Source: Ideonella alba (lineage in GTDB: Bacteria; Pseudomonadota; Gammaproteobacteria; Burkholderiales; Burkholderiaceae_C). Taken from it: a DNA stretch of 64,000 nt. Within the stretch, counting starts at the first letter, position 1; each line of letters opens with the position of its first letter. Shown here piece after piece: positions 54,207-63,548 of this stretch. The notes under the pieces were generated by a model. It saw nothing but the letters and a program-made list of their open reading frames with translations. It ran no database searches and was not told the origin of the DNA. The translations under genes were made by a program, and so were the position numbers. Where the stretch lies: positions 1 to 64,000 of the forward strand of contig NZ_JAGQDF010000010.1 in assembly GCF_018069875.1 (NCBI RefSeq), written 5' to 3'.

Positions 54207-54836
54207 GTGCGCCAGACCGCGGGCCCCGCAGGGGTCGGCGGGACTGCGCGCTGGCCTGCCATGACCGACCCCTCTGACACCTTGCCGGCTGTCGGCGAGC
54301 TGCTGGAGCGTTCCTCCGGCGGCGATGCCCAGGCGCTGCAGCAGCTCTTCGTCGTGCTGTACCCCGAGATCAAGCGGGTGGCGCGCGCTCGCCTGGCCCA
54401 GGTGCACGGCGCGCCGGGCCTGAACACCACGGCCCTGGTGCACGAGGGGTTCCTGCGCCTGGCCGATGCCTCGCGCCTGCACGGGCGCACGCGCGGGCAG
54501 TTCTTCGCCTATGTGGGCCAGGTGCTGCGCTCGGTGGTCATCGACCACCTGCGCAGCCTGGGTCGCGACAAGCGCGGCGGCGAGCAGATCATGGTCACGC
54601 TCTCCGAGGCGGCCGGCATGCCGGCCAACCTCAGCTCTGCCGAGGACCTGATCGCCTGCGACCGGGCGCTGAGCCGCATGCGCGAGATCGACGCCGCGCT
54701 GTACGAGCTGCTCGAGATCCATGTCTTCGCCGGCCTGACGATCGCCGAGGTGGCGACGCTGCGCGGCGTGGCCACCCGCACCGTCAACCGCGACCTGATC
54801 AAGGCGCGGGCGCTGCTGCGCGAACTGCTGGGCTGA
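54207..54836 (+). CDS. ECF-type sigma factor, kinase-associated (sigma 2)
   Basis: 209 residues from a GTG at 54207, which has GGGAG 6 nt upstream; the ATG at 54261 has no ribosome binding site. Region 2 (QLFVVLYPEIKRVARARL ... FFAYVGQVLRSVVIDHLR) and region 4 (FAGLTIAEVATLRGVATRTVNRDLIKAR) are intact. As in sigma 1, the acidic region-2 motif is replaced by LNTTALVHE (Thr74, Thr75). It is therefore predicted to need phosphorylation, by the kinase encoded 22 bp downstream. It is a paralogue of sigma 1 but clearly diverged. Confidence 0.9.
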   Translation: MRQTAGPAGVGGTARWPAMTDPSDTLPAVGELLERSSGGDAQALQQLFVVLYPEIKRVARARLAQVHGAPGLNTTALVHEGFLRLADASRLHGRTRGQFFAYVGQVLRSVVIDHLRSLGRDKRGGEQIMVTLSEAAGMPANLSSAEDLIACDRALSRMREIDAALYELLEIHVFAGLTIAEVATLRGVATRTVNRDLIKARALLRELLG

Positions 54837-54858
54837 TGCGCCGGCCGCTGTCCACCCG

Positions 54859-56013
54859 ATGATCGACCGCACGCAGTGGGAGCAGCTCTCGGCGCTGCTG
54901 GACGAGGCGCTGGATCTGGCCCCGGCCGAGCGCGCGACCTGGCTGGAGCGGGTATGTGCCCAGCAGCCGGCGCTGGCTACCGCGCTGCGGCGGATGCTGG
55001 CCCAGGCCGAGCGGGCCGAGGCGCAACCCGATGCGGCGCAGGCGCTGGTGACCGCCTTCGACCAATGGCTGGGTCCGGCACTGGTGCCGGGCGCCGACGA
55101 GCGCGCCACCAGTGACCTGCGGGGCCTGCCGCTGGGTGCCTGGGTGCTGGCCGAGAAGATCGGCGAGGGCGGCATGGGCCAGGTCTGGCGCGCCAACCGG
55201 GCCGACGGCCTGTTCCAGGGCGAGGCGGCGATCAAGCTGCTGCGGGCCGATCTGCCGGCCGAGCGCTTCTCGGCCCGATTCGCGCGCGAGCGGGCGGTGC
55301 TCGCACGCCTGAACCACCCCGCCATCGCCCGGCTGCTGGATGCCGGTGTGGCCCAGGGCCAGGCCTACCTCGTGCTGGAGCTGGTGCGCGGCCGGCCGCT
55401 GTCCGAACATGCCCGGCTGCATGCGCCGCTGCTGGACCAGCGGGTGGCGCTGCTGCGCAGCGTGGCCCAGGCGGTGGAGGCGGCCCATGCGCAGCTGGTG
55501 ATCCACCGCGACCTCAAGCCGTCCAATGTGCTGGTCACCGCCGAGGGCCAGCCCAAACTGCTGGATTTCGGCGTCGCTGGCCTGTTGGACGACGACGCCG
55601 CGGCCGACGACCTGACGCGCCTGACCGGCCGCGGCCTGACCGTGGGGTACGCCGCGCCGGAACAACTGGCCGGCCAGCCGGTGGGTACCGCTGCGGATGT
55701 CTTCTCGCTGGGCGTGATGCTCTATGAGCTGGTCAGCGGCGCACTGCCCTTCGGCGCCGCGGGCGACAGCCGGGCGAGCCTGGAGCGCGCGGTGATGGAC
55801 ACCGAGCCCCACCGCCTGCTGAGCGCCACCCCGACGCCGGGGGGACCCGGCCCGGCCGAGGACGCCGGGCGCGCCCGCGGCGACCTGGAGGCGGTGATCG
55901 CCAAGGCACTGCACAAGGACCCGGCACAGCGCTACCGCAACGTCAGCGCCTTCATCGAGGACCTGGACCACTGGTCGGCCCGCCGGCCGGTGCGCGCCCA
56001 GCGCCGCGACTGA
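54859..56013 (+). CDS. Ser/Thr protein kinase, truncated by in-frame TGA (kinase 2)
   Basis: 384 residues encode a complete kinase domain: GEGGMGQV (102-109), Lys126 (AAIK), HRDLKPSN (216-223), DFG (236-238), APE (266-268). The frame then meets TGA at 56011-56013 in RRD-stop-RHDSLLWLRRHALLAG, at the position where the paralogue kinase 1 has Trp (PDSWHYRLRKFGRRHALPLG). A TGG-to-TGA change is the simplest explanation. The product would lack the membrane anchor and TPR sensor and might be a soluble, unregulated kinase. A sequencing error or readthrough would restore a 948-residue protein, almost the length of kinase 1. It is 22 bp from its sigma factor gene. Confidence 0.85.
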   Translation: MIDRTQWEQLSALLDEALDLAPAERATWLERVCAQQPALATALRRMLAQAERAEAQPDAAQALVTAFDQWLGPALVPGADERATSDLRGLPLGAWVLAEKIGEGGMGQVWRANRADGLFQGEAAIKLLRADLPAERFSARFARERAVLARLNHPAIARLLDAGVAQGQAYLVLELVRGRPLSEHARLHAPLLDQRVALLRSVAQAVEAAHAQLVIHRDLKPSNVLVTAEGQPKLLDFGVAGLLDDDAAADDLTRLTGRGLTVGYAAPEQLAGQPVGTAADVFSLGVMLYELVSGALPFGAAGDSRASLERAVMDTEPHRLLSATPTPGGPGPAEDAGRARGDLEAVIAKALHKDPAQRYRNVSAFIEDLDHWSARRPVRAQRRD

Positions 56014-57705
56014 CGCCATGACAGCCTGCTGTGGCTGCGCCGCCATGCGCTGCTGGCGGGCAGCACGGCGATCGTCACCTGCTCGCTGGCGATCGGTCTG
56101 GGCACCAGCCTGTGGCAATGGCAGCGGGCCAAGGAGGCCGCGCGGCAGTCGGACGAGGTCACGGCCTACCTGCAGGAGCTGCTGGCCTCGGCCAGCCCCG
56201 ATCGCCATGGCGGCGAGTGGCCCACCGTCTTGCAGCTGCTGCGCAAGGCGCGCGAAGACGTGCTGCAGCGCTTCGGCGATTCGCCCGAGACCCGGCTGCG
56301 CGTGCTGCAGGTGCTGGTGGCGACCAACCAGCAGCTCAACCGCCACGACATCGCGCAGCCGCTGGCGCGCGAGCTGGTGGCGCTGAGCGTGCAGATCCAC
56401 GGGGAGGAGTCCGCGCCCACGCTGAAGGCCCGGCTCGACCAGTCCCGCAGCTGGATCCTGCAGGGCCAGCCCGACCTGATCGTCGAGAGCATCGCCCCGG
56501 CGATCCCACGCCTGCGGCGGGTGTTCGGCGCCGACAGCGACGAGCTGCTCAACGGCCTGATGCTGCTGGACGCCGCCTATGCCCGCCTGGGCCGCGCCGA
56601 CGAGGCCGCCCAGGCCCTGGCGCAGGCCTGGCAGATCATCGAGCCGATGCAGGGCCCCGAGGCCGAGCGCATGCGCGCCAGCTACCTGAACCACCTGAGC
56701 ATCGTCCAGAGCGCCCAGGGCCATCTGCGCGAGGCGATCAACACGCTCAAGCGCACCGAGGTCTACTGGGGCCGCACCGAGCCGAACTGGCAGCGCGAGG
56801 TGCTGACCTACCAGCGCAACCTGCTGGCGCTGCAGATCCGGGCGGGCGACTACGGCGACATCGAACCCCGGCTGCGCAGCCTGCTGCCGCGCATCGATGC
56901 GCTGATGAAGCCGGGCAGCGGCCTGAACCTCTCGCTGCGCCACGAGCTGGGGCGCTTCCTGCTGGAGACCGGCCGCTGGCCCGAGGCCCTGCGCCAGCGC
57001 GACGAGGACCTGGCCTACGCCCGGGCGGCCGGCGTGGTGCACCCGGTCGCCCAGATGGCGCTGCAGGCCCAGCGCCTGCAACTGCAGGGCCTGACGCATG
57101 CCGTGGCGCCGGCCGCGTACGACGCCCAGGCCCGCGCCCTGATGCAGCAACTGCAGACGGAGCAGGAGTGGCTGGGGCAGCAGCGCGTGGAGATCCGCCT
57201 GGCGCTGGCCCGCGGCGCCCTGGCCCTGGACCTGGGCGAGCTGGCCGGCTCGCTGGTCGATGCACTGCGGCAGGAGCCTGGGGTGCGTGACGGCTGGGAT
57301 CGGCCGGTGCGTGCCCGGGTGGACAGGCTGTCGGCCCAGCTGGCGCGCTGGCGGGGCGACCTGCCGGCGGCGCGCCAGCTGCTGGCGCGGCTGGTGGCGG
57401 CCGGGCCCGGGATGGCCGGCCCCACGGTCGAGGCCTGGTCGACTGCCCTGGACCACGCCTGGGTGCTGCAGCAGCTGGGGGCGGCCGGTGCCGCCGAGGC
57501 GCTGGCCGAGGCGCAGCGGCGCCGGCCGCCGTCCGTGCCGCCGGGGCACCCGCTGGACCAGGTGCAGCGCTACCTCGAGCGGGCCTCGGACACGCGCGAC
57601 CCGGCAGGCGCGCGGGCGGCCCTGGCCGCGATCCTGGCGTCGCAGGGCGCGGCCACGACGGAGGTGACCGGGGGGCGGGCCTCGCTGTTCGGCGCGCTGA
57701 TCTGA
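56014..57705 (+). pseudogene. Severed membrane and TPR part of kinase 2
   Basis: Same reading frame as the kinase domain, open for 563 codons after the TGA. It encodes a membrane segment (ALLAGSTAIVTCSLAIGLG) and then helical repeats similar in layout to kinase 1 (VLQVLVATNQQLNRHDIA, DELLNGLMLLDAAYARLGRADEAAQ). No ATG with a ribosome binding site lies near its beginning; the first plausible in-frame start is a TTG at 56230, past the membrane segment. It is probably untranslated unless TGA is read through. The lack of further stops suggests that the break is recent or false. Confidence 0.75.
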
Positions 57706-57853
57706 AGCGCCGCCGAGCACCGGGCCGCGGCGGACCCAGCCTGCCGTGGACTCGGTGTTTTCCCGCACCTGTGTCGCACAGGCGGGTCCGGCGACGTCTG
57801 TACCAGCATCACGGCCACCCACGGTGGGTGGCTGCGCAGACCCCGCCCGGCCC
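57706..57853 (+). promoter_or_regulatory. Leader of the winged-helix regulator, with hairpin
   Basis: 148 bp without a supported gene. A perfect 8-bp dyad gccaccca/tgggtggc with a 3-nt loop lies at 57814-57832, 21 bases before the ATG. It could be an operator for the regulator itself or an mRNA hairpin. An in-frame GTG at 57746 exists but has no ribosome binding site. Confidence 0.4.
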
Positions 57854-60478
57854 ATGAACCCACCTGTCCCCGTCAGCCCGCACCTGTCGACCGCCACGCG
57901 CGTGGTCTCGGGCGAGGAGCTGGTGATCGACCGCCGTGCGCGCCGCGTGTATCGGCAGGGGCAGCCGCTGACGGTGGGGGTGCGCGCCTTCGAGCTGCTC
58001 AGCGCGCTGATCGACGCCGACGGGCGGGTCCTCAGCGCCGAGGAGCTGCGCCGTCAGGTGTGGGAGGACAAGTCGGTGGGCGACAACAACCTGCGCGTGC
58101 AGCTGACGCTGCTGCGCCGGGTGCTGGGCGCCGACGCCATCGTCCATCACCGCGGCCGCGGCTACCAGCTGGTGCTCAGCACCCGGGCGCAGGAGGACGC
58201 GGCCGAACTCGCCGCCGAGGCCCTGTCGGTTGCCCCGAAGGACGACCTGCCGGAGTCGCCCTGGCCGCTGGTGGGGCGTGACCGCTGTCTGGCCGAGGTC
58301 TCGGCGCGCCTGCTGCAGCACCAGCGCGTCACGCTGCTGGGCCCGCCGGGGGTCGGCAAGAGCGGCCTGGCGCTGGCTGCGGCGCGGGCCGCCGCGGGCG
58401 ATGCCGGCCGGCCGGTGTGGTGGATCCACCTGGCCCCGCTGCGTGATGGTCTGCAACTGGCCAGCGCGATCCGGTCGGTGCTGCAGCTCGACATCAGCGG
58501 TCCGCTGTCGCTGGAGCGGGTGGGCTCGGCCCTGGGTGACCGCGAGGGCCTGCTGGTGCTGGACGCCTGCGAACACCTGCTGTCGCTGGTCACCGCCTTC
58601 TGCGATCGTCTGCTGCGGGTGGCGCCCCACGTGCGCGTGCTGGCCACCACCCGCAAGAGCCTGCGCAGCGCCGGCGAGCAGGTGCTGGTCGTGCCGCCGC
58701 TGGAGCTGCCGGCCGAGGCGCCTGACACGCCGCTGGGCGCGGTGCGCGCCAGCAGCGCCTGCCAGCTGTTCGAGATGCGCGTGCGCTCGGCCGACCCGCG
58801 CTTCCGGCTGACCCCGGTGAACGCGCCGGTCGTGGCCGAGATCTGCCGCCGGCTCGACGGCAACCCCCTGGCCCTGGTGCTGGCCGCCAGCCGCGTGCCC
58901 TCGGTGGGTCTGCTGGACCTGCGCGATTCGCTGGACCAGCGCCTGACCTGGGTGCGACCGGCGGTCGATGACGACGAGCGCCACCAGAGCCTGCATGCCG
59001 CGCTGGCGTCCAGCCACGCCTTGCTCCGGGCCGCCGAGCAGCGCCTGCTGTGGGTGGTCAGCGTCTTCGATGGCCCCTTCGGTCTGGACGACGCGCGGGC
59101 CGTGGCCCATGCCGACCCGGCGCTGGACCGGGTGTCGCTGGTGGACGCGATGGCCACGCTGGTCGAGCACGGACTGGTCGAGGTGGACGGCGACAGCCTG
59201 CTGGGCGCCGATGCGGCGCGGGCGCGCTACACGCTGCACGAGTCGGTGCGCCTGTTTGCGCGCGACCTGTTGCAGGGCTCGGGTCGGCTCGACGATGTGC
59301 TGCGCGCCCATGGCCACCACCTGCTGACCCAGTTGAAGGACCGCCAGGCGACCGACCGTCCGGCCCTGGCGCAGCCCGACGCGGTGCGGCGTCAGCACGC
59401 CAGCGTGCAGCGGGTGATCGCCTGGGCCAGCGCGGCCGATCCGCTGCTGGCGCTGCGCCTGTGCGCGCTGTGCGCCACGCCCTGGCGCCGCATGGGCCTG
59501 CATGCGCTGGCGCGACAGTTGGCGCGGCCCCTGCTGGCCCTGCCGGTGGAGCCCGCCCAGGTCTCGGCCCGCATTGAGCTGCTGCTGGCGCTGTGTGCGG
59601 TGGATGCCGAATTGGAGGACGCCGCGGCCGTGCTGGCCGACGCCACCGAGGCCCTGGCGCTGCTGGACGGGCGTCCGGACACCTGGCAGCGCGCGCAGGC
59701 GCTGGGCTGGCGCGCCCAGGCCTGGGTGCTCGATGGCCGGCTGGGTCTGGCCTGCGAGGGGCTGGCCGAGGCCGTGCCGCTGTGGCGCGAAACCGGCGAC
59801 GAGCGCGGTCTGAGCCAGGCCCTGCAGCAGCAGGGCGGCGCGCTGCTGATGGCCGGCCGCAGCGAGGAGGCGCGTGCCGCGCTGCAGGAGGCCCAGATGC
59901 TGTGCCGCGCCGCCCGCGAACGCAGCCTCGGTGAGGACGACTGGGGTCTGATGCAGATCCACGAGCAGCTGGGCGAGCTGGAACTGGGCGCGGGCCAGGT
60001 GTCGCTGGCGGCCGAGCACCTGGAGCGGGCGGCGCTGCTGGCCCGGCGCGCACCCAACCACTTCCGCCTGGCGCGCACCCTGGCCCTGCTGGGCCATGTG
60101 TACCTGCGCCTGGGCGAGCGCGAGCAGTCGGCGGTGTGCGTGGCCGAAGGCATCGACATCGCGCTGCGCCAGGGCTTCGCGCGGCTGCTGGCCGACAACG
60201 CCAGCGTGCTCTCCGGTGTGCTGATGGCCGCCAACCAGCCGGTGCGGGCCCTGGCGGCCAGCCGCTATGCCGAGCGCCAGCGCGAGCGCCTGGGCATGCT
60301 GTGCCCGCCGGTGATGCAGGACCTGATGGATGTGGTGGCCCTGCAGGTGGTGACGGCGATCCCGGCGCGCCAGCGGCGCGCTGCCGAAGCGCAGGCCGAA
60401 CTGGTCACGCTGGAAGAGCTGCGCGACTGGGCCGGCGACGTGGCGGGCCTGCCGCCCGGCGGCCCGCTGGCGCACTGA
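57854..60478 (+). CDS. Winged-helix regulator with NB-ARC-like ATPase and TPR domains
   Basis: 874 residues from the ATG at 57854. Residues about 15-108 are an OmpR/PhoB-type winged helix (LTVGVRAFELLSALI, DNNLRVQLTLLRRVLG, HHRGRGYQL). About 137-480 is a STAND/AAA-like ATPase with P-loop GPPGVGKS (163-170), Walker B plus motif LLVLDACEH (usually LDNCEH) and ATTRKSLR. The C-terminal 350 residues are TPR-like helical pairs. Such proteins are ATP-dependent activators held inactive until a ligand binds. It follows the second sigma/kinase pair in the same direction and ends 7 bp before the convergent membrane protein gene. Targets unknown. Confidence 0.88.
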   Translation: MNPPVPVSPHLSTATRVVSGEELVIDRRARRVYRQGQPLTVGVRAFELLSALIDADGRVLSAEELRRQVWEDKSVGDNNLRVQLTLLRRVLGADAIVHHRGRGYQLVLSTRAQEDAAELAAEALSVAPKDDLPESPWPLVGRDRCLAEVSARLLQHQRVTLLGPPGVGKSGLALAAARAAAGDAGRPVWWIHLAPLRDGLQLASAIRSVLQLDISGPLSLERVGSALGDREGLLVLDACEHLLSLVTAFCDRLLRVAPHVRVLATTRKSLRSAGEQVLVVPPLELPAEAPDTPLGAVRASSACQLFEMRVRSADPRFRLTPVNAPVVAEICRRLDGNPLALVLAASRVPSVGLLDLRDSLDQRLTWVRPAVDDDERHQSLHAALASSHALLRAAEQRLLWVVSVFDGPFGLDDARAVAHADPALDRVSLVDAMATLVEHGLVEVDGDSLLGADAARARYTLHESVRLFARDLLQGSGRLDDVLRAHGHHLLTQLKDRQATDRPALAQPDAVRRQHASVQRVIAWASAADPLLALRLCALCATPWRRMGLHALARQLARPLLALPVEPAQVSARIELLLALCAVDAELEDAAAVLADATEALALLDGRPDTWQRAQALGWRAQAWVLDGRLGLACEGLAEAVPLWRETGDERGLSQALQQQGGALLMAGRSEEARAALQEAQMLCRAARERSLGEDDWGLMQIHEQLGELELGAGQVSLAAEHLERAALLARRAPNHFRLARTLALLGHVYLRLGEREQSAVCVAEGIDIALRQGFARLLADNASVLSGVLMAANQPVRALAASRYAERQRERLGMLCPPVMQDLMDVVALQVVTAIPARQRRAAEAQAELVTLEELRDWAGDVAGLPPGGPLAH

Positions 60479-60485
60479 GTCGGCT

Positions 60486-61502
60486 TCAGTCCGGCGTGGG
60501 TGCGGTGGGCGGGGCGGGGGTCGGCGCCGGCTTCATCGAGGCCCGCAGCGTCATGAAGCGGCCCAGCAGGTCGAACCAGAACGGCGCGCCCAGCATCACC
60601 GCGAAGGCGCTGACCAGCCAGCCCAGGGCCAGCATCATCAGCGCCAGCGGATCGGCGTTCTGCAGGCCGCCCTGCGGCGCCAGCTGGGGCAGGCTGCCGC
60701 CGGGCTGCCAGCCGATCGGCAGGCCGATCGCGCCCAGCCGGTGCTGCAGCGCATCGAGCCGCTGGGCCGGCGCCTGACCGGCCAGACCGGCCTGGGCGTC
60801 CTGCACCAGGCTGGCCTGCTGCACCGCCGCCTCGCGCAGCGCGCGGTCGGCCAGCAGGCGGTTCATCACGTGCAACGCATCGATGTTCAGCACCACCGCG
60901 GCCAGCAGACCCACCGTGAACAGCACGGCCTGGGTGCGGCGCTTGTACCAGCCGCTGGCCCGCTGCATGGTGCCGTCGAACCACTGGGCCAGGTGCTGCC
61001 GCGTCGCCGCCAGGTCGTCATTGCCGCGGTCCAGCGCCCACAGCAGCACGCGCCGCAGGTGCGGCGAGTCGTACTGCGCCACGCGTTCACGCAGCGCCTG
61101 GGGTGTCAGCGGGGCGTTGGCGGCGGCGCTGCCGTCGCCGCGCGCCACCAGGTCGATCAGCGCATCGGCAAAGCGCTCCGAGGGAATGTAGGAGGGCAGC
61201 TGGCGCCGCGCATGCAGCCGCATGTGCCTGGACCCCAGGCCCGGTGTGAAGGGGCTGCGCCAGAGCTTCTTCGGGTCGTAGCGGCCCTGGAACAGCGAGT
61301 AGATCAGCGGGTGCTCGTACAGGCGCTGGGCGACCGTGCCGTCGTCGTCGTTGAGCAGCACGCGCAGGCCGCGCTCCAGGTCCATCGCGCGCCACTTCAT
61401 GATGCCCTCGATCCATTCCTGGATCGCGGTGCAGATCAGCGACATCGTGAGGAACAGGAAGGCCATGCCGATGGCGACTTCCAGGGTTTCCGAATTGAAC
61501 AT
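60486..61502 (-). CDS. Hypothetical inner-membrane protein
   Basis: 338 residues from the ATG at 61502 (a GTG at 61526 is a weaker option). Hydrophobic segments lie at about 8-28 (AIGMAFLFLTMSLICTAIQE), about 198-220 (AVLFTVGLLAAVVLNIDAL) and about 284-312 (MMLALGWLVSAFAVMLGAPFWFDLL), with soluble stretches between and a Pro-rich tail. I do not recognise the family for certain. It ends tail to tail with the regulator gene. Confidence 0.75.
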   Translation of the reverse strand: MFNSETLEVAIGMAFLFLTMSLICTAIQEWIEGIMKWRAMDLERGLRVLLNDDDGTVAQRLYEHPLIYSLFQGRYDPKKLWRSPFTPGLGSRHMRLHARRQLPSYIPSERFADALIDLVARGDGSAAANAPLTPQALRERVAQYDSPHLRRVLLWALDRGNDDLAATRQHLAQWFDGTMQRASGWYKRRTQAVLFTVGLLAAVVLNIDALHVMNRLLADRALREAAVQQASLVQDAQAGLAGQAPAQRLDALQHRLGAIGLPIGWQPGGSLPQLAPQGGLQNADPLALMMLALGWLVSAFAVMLGAPFWFDLLGRFMTLRASMKPAPTPAPPTAPTPD

Positions 61503-61583
61503 GGGCCTCTCGGGCGGTGGGGCCACCAGTCTCGTCGGACCCCGGGCCGGCGGGCACCCGGCAAGATAGGGATGCCGCAGCGA

Positions 61584-62867
61584 TCAGGGCGCGCTGTAGC
61601 GGATGCGGTAGAGCGCGCCGGCGTGGTCGTCCGAGACCAGCAAGGAGCCATCCGGCAGCTCGGCCACATCCACCGGGCGGCCCCAGTAGCGGCCCTGGTC
61701 CAGCCAGCCCTCGGCGAACACGGTGGGCGCGCCGGCCTGGCCGTCGGGCTGCAGCGGCACGAAGTTCAGCAGCGCGCCGGTGGCCTGGCTGCGGTTCCAG
61801 GAGCCGTGCGAGGCGACGAAGATGCCGCCGCGGAAGCTGGCCGGGAACTGCCTGCCGCGGTAGAAGTGCATGCCCAGCTGCGCCTGGTGCGCGGGGAACT
61901 CGGCCTGCGGCGGGGTCCAGGCGGCGGGCGGCGGCAGGTCCTTCAGGTCCGGGGCCACGGCGGTGCCGGCCACCGGGGTGTTGCGGCCGTGGATGAAGGG
62001 GTAGCCAAAGTGCTCCCCGCCCGGGCGGGTGATGCGGTTGAGCTCGCCGGGCGGGATGTCGTCGCCCATGTGGTCGGTCTGGTTGTCGGTGAACCAGACG
62101 GTGCCGGTGCCGGGCTGCAGGTCCATGCCCACGCTGGCGCGCACGCCGCGTGCCAGCACCTCGCGGGCGCTGCCGTCGGCCACGCGCAGGCGCACCAGGC
62201 CGCCGATGCCCAGGCGCTCATAGAGCGCCACCTTCTCGCGCGGCTGCACGTTGTAGGGCTGGCCCAGGGTGATGTAGAGCCAGCCGTCGTCGGACACGCG
62301 GCAGGTGCGGTCGCCATGGTTGGGCCGGGCCTCTTCCGGCGGCACCAGCGTTCCCTGGGGCACCACGGTGACCAGCTCCAGCGAGGCATCGGTGCCCGCG
62401 CGCGACGCTCCCACCAGGCGCAGCACCCGGTTGCGCTCGGCCACCACCAGGTCACCAGCGGGCGTCAGGCACACCCCGTTGGGCGACACAAAGCCCTGGC
62501 CGGGCGCCAGGGCCCGCACCTCGTCGGCCTGGCGGTCACCGTCGCGGTCGGTCACGGCCCAGACCGTGTCGCGGCGGGTGCCGACGAAGACCCGGTCGCC
62601 CGCCGGCGACACCGCCAGGTGGCGCGCCCCGGGCACCAGCGCGTAGAGCTCGATCTGGAAACCCGCGGGCAGGCGCACGCGCCGCAGCTGTTCACGCAAC
62701 TGCTGCGCCTTGGCATCCTGCTGCGGGACGGGCGGCTGCGCGGCATCGAAGGCGGGCACCCGCTGCGCAGCGGCCGGGGCGCCGGCCAGGGCCAGCACCA
62801 GCGTGACCAGACCGGACAAGACGGATGCGGCGGACAGGAGCGGCGGGGTGGGGCGGGCAATGGGCAT
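61584..62867 (-). CDS. PQQ-dependent sugar (sorbosone-type) dehydrogenase
   Basis: 427 residues with a signal peptide (about 1-34, ending PAAA-QR), so periplasmic. The chain has the six-bladed propeller signatures of the glucose/sorbosone dehydrogenase family: GARHLAVSPAGDRVFVGTR, GFVSPNGVCLTPAGDLVVAE, RPNHGDRTCRV, VWFTDNQTDHMGDDIPPGELNRI, FGYPFIHG, and a C-terminal GRPVDVAELPDGSLLVSDD. It is expected to oxidise an aldose or related sugar and pass electrons to the respiratory chain. No cytochrome haem motif is fused. The substrate is unknown. Confidence 0.87.
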   Translation of the reverse strand: MPIARPTPPLLSAASVLSGLVTLVLALAGAPAAAQRVPAFDAAQPPVPQQDAKAQQLREQLRRVRLPAGFQIELYALVPGARHLAVSPAGDRVFVGTRRDTVWAVTDRDGDRQADEVRALAPGQGFVSPNGVCLTPAGDLVVAERNRVLRLVGASRAGTDASLELVTVVPQGTLVPPEEARPNHGDRTCRVSDDGWLYITLGQPYNVQPREKVALYERLGIGGLVRLRVADGSAREVLARGVRASVGMDLQPGTGTVWFTDNQTDHMGDDIPPGELNRITRPGGEHFGYPFIHGRNTPVAGTAVAPDLKDLPPPAAWTPPQAEFPAHQAQLGMHFYRGRQFPASFRGGIFVASHGSWNRSQATGALLNFVPLQPDGQAGAPTVFAEGWLDQGRYWGRPVDVAELPDGSLLVSDDHAGALYRIRYSAP

Positions 62868-62918
62868 GTGGCGATTCTCGGCGTCGTGCGGCGACCCGGC
62901 TGCTGGCGGGGGCTCTGC

Positions 62919-63548
62919 TCAGGCGCCCAGCTGCGCCCACTGCCACAGCGCAAAGGCGGCCAGCAGCAGCGCCGAGGCGGCATTGATGCGGCGTCGCCAG
63001 GCGTCGTCCAGCGCATGGCGCAGGCGGCTCACGCCCCAGCTCAGGCCCAGCCACCACAGCGCGGAGCCCAGCCACACACCCAGCACCATCAGCGTGGGCG
63101 ACAGCGGCGGGCCGCCGGCGCCCGCCAGTGCGCCGAAGACGGCGATGAAGGACAGGATGGTCGCCGGGTTCGACAGGGTCAGCGCGAAGGTGCCGCCGAA
63201 ATGGCGCAACAGGTCGCCGCCCGAGGGCAGCGGGGCCGCGCCAGTGGCCAGCGGTGCGCGCCAGGTCTGCCAGGCCAGCCACAGCAGCAGCGCACCGCCG
63301 CCCAGCGCCAGCGGCACCCGCGCGCCCACCAGCCAGGTGATCGCCGCCTGCACGCCCCAGGCGCCCAGCGCGCCATAGGCGGCGTCGGCGCAGGCGGCGC
63401 CCAGACCGGTGGCCAGTCCAGCGGCCATGCCGCCGTCCAGCGTGCGGCGGATCGTCAGCAGGCCGATCGGGCCGACCGGGGCGGCAATGCCCAGTCCGAC
63501 CAGCACGGCCTGCAGGAAACGGGAATCAGTCAGTGCATCCGTCATCAT
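62919..63548 (-). CDS. LysE family amino-acid exporter
   Basis: 209 residues with about six membrane helices. The conserved LysE/RhtB beginning is present (GLGIAAPVGPIGLLTIRRTLDGG, then LGAACADAAYGALGA), as is the inner FALTLSNPATILSF segment. Such proteins export amino acids or related small molecules. The gene is divergent from an Lrp/AsnC-type regulator, a common pairing in which the regulator senses the exported amino acid. Confidence 0.92.
   Translation of the reverse strand: MMTDALTDSRFLQAVLVGLGIAAPVGPIGLLTIRRTLDGGMAAGLATGLGAACADAAYGALGAWGVQAAITWLVGARVPLALGGGALLLWLAWQTWRAPLATGAAPLPSGGDLLRHFGGTFALTLSNPATILSFIAVFGALAGAGGPPLSPTLMVLGVWLGSALWWLGLSWGVSRLRHALDDAWRRRINAASALLLAAFALWQWAQLGA

Noticed and set aside
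56018-56386. Frame starting with ATG just after the kinase 2 stop
   Set aside because: It is out of frame with the TPR part and gives an Arg/Cys-rich product, so it is not a restart of the kinase gene.
54799-57897. Minus-strand frame of 1032 codons opposite the sigma 2/kinase 2 region
   Set aside because: Shadow of the kinase and TPR coding strand. The plus strand carries clear kinase motifs and the ribosome binding site.
57809-60475. Minus-strand frame of 888 codons opposite the winged-helix regulator
   Set aside because: Shadow frame; no recognisable motifs and biased composition.
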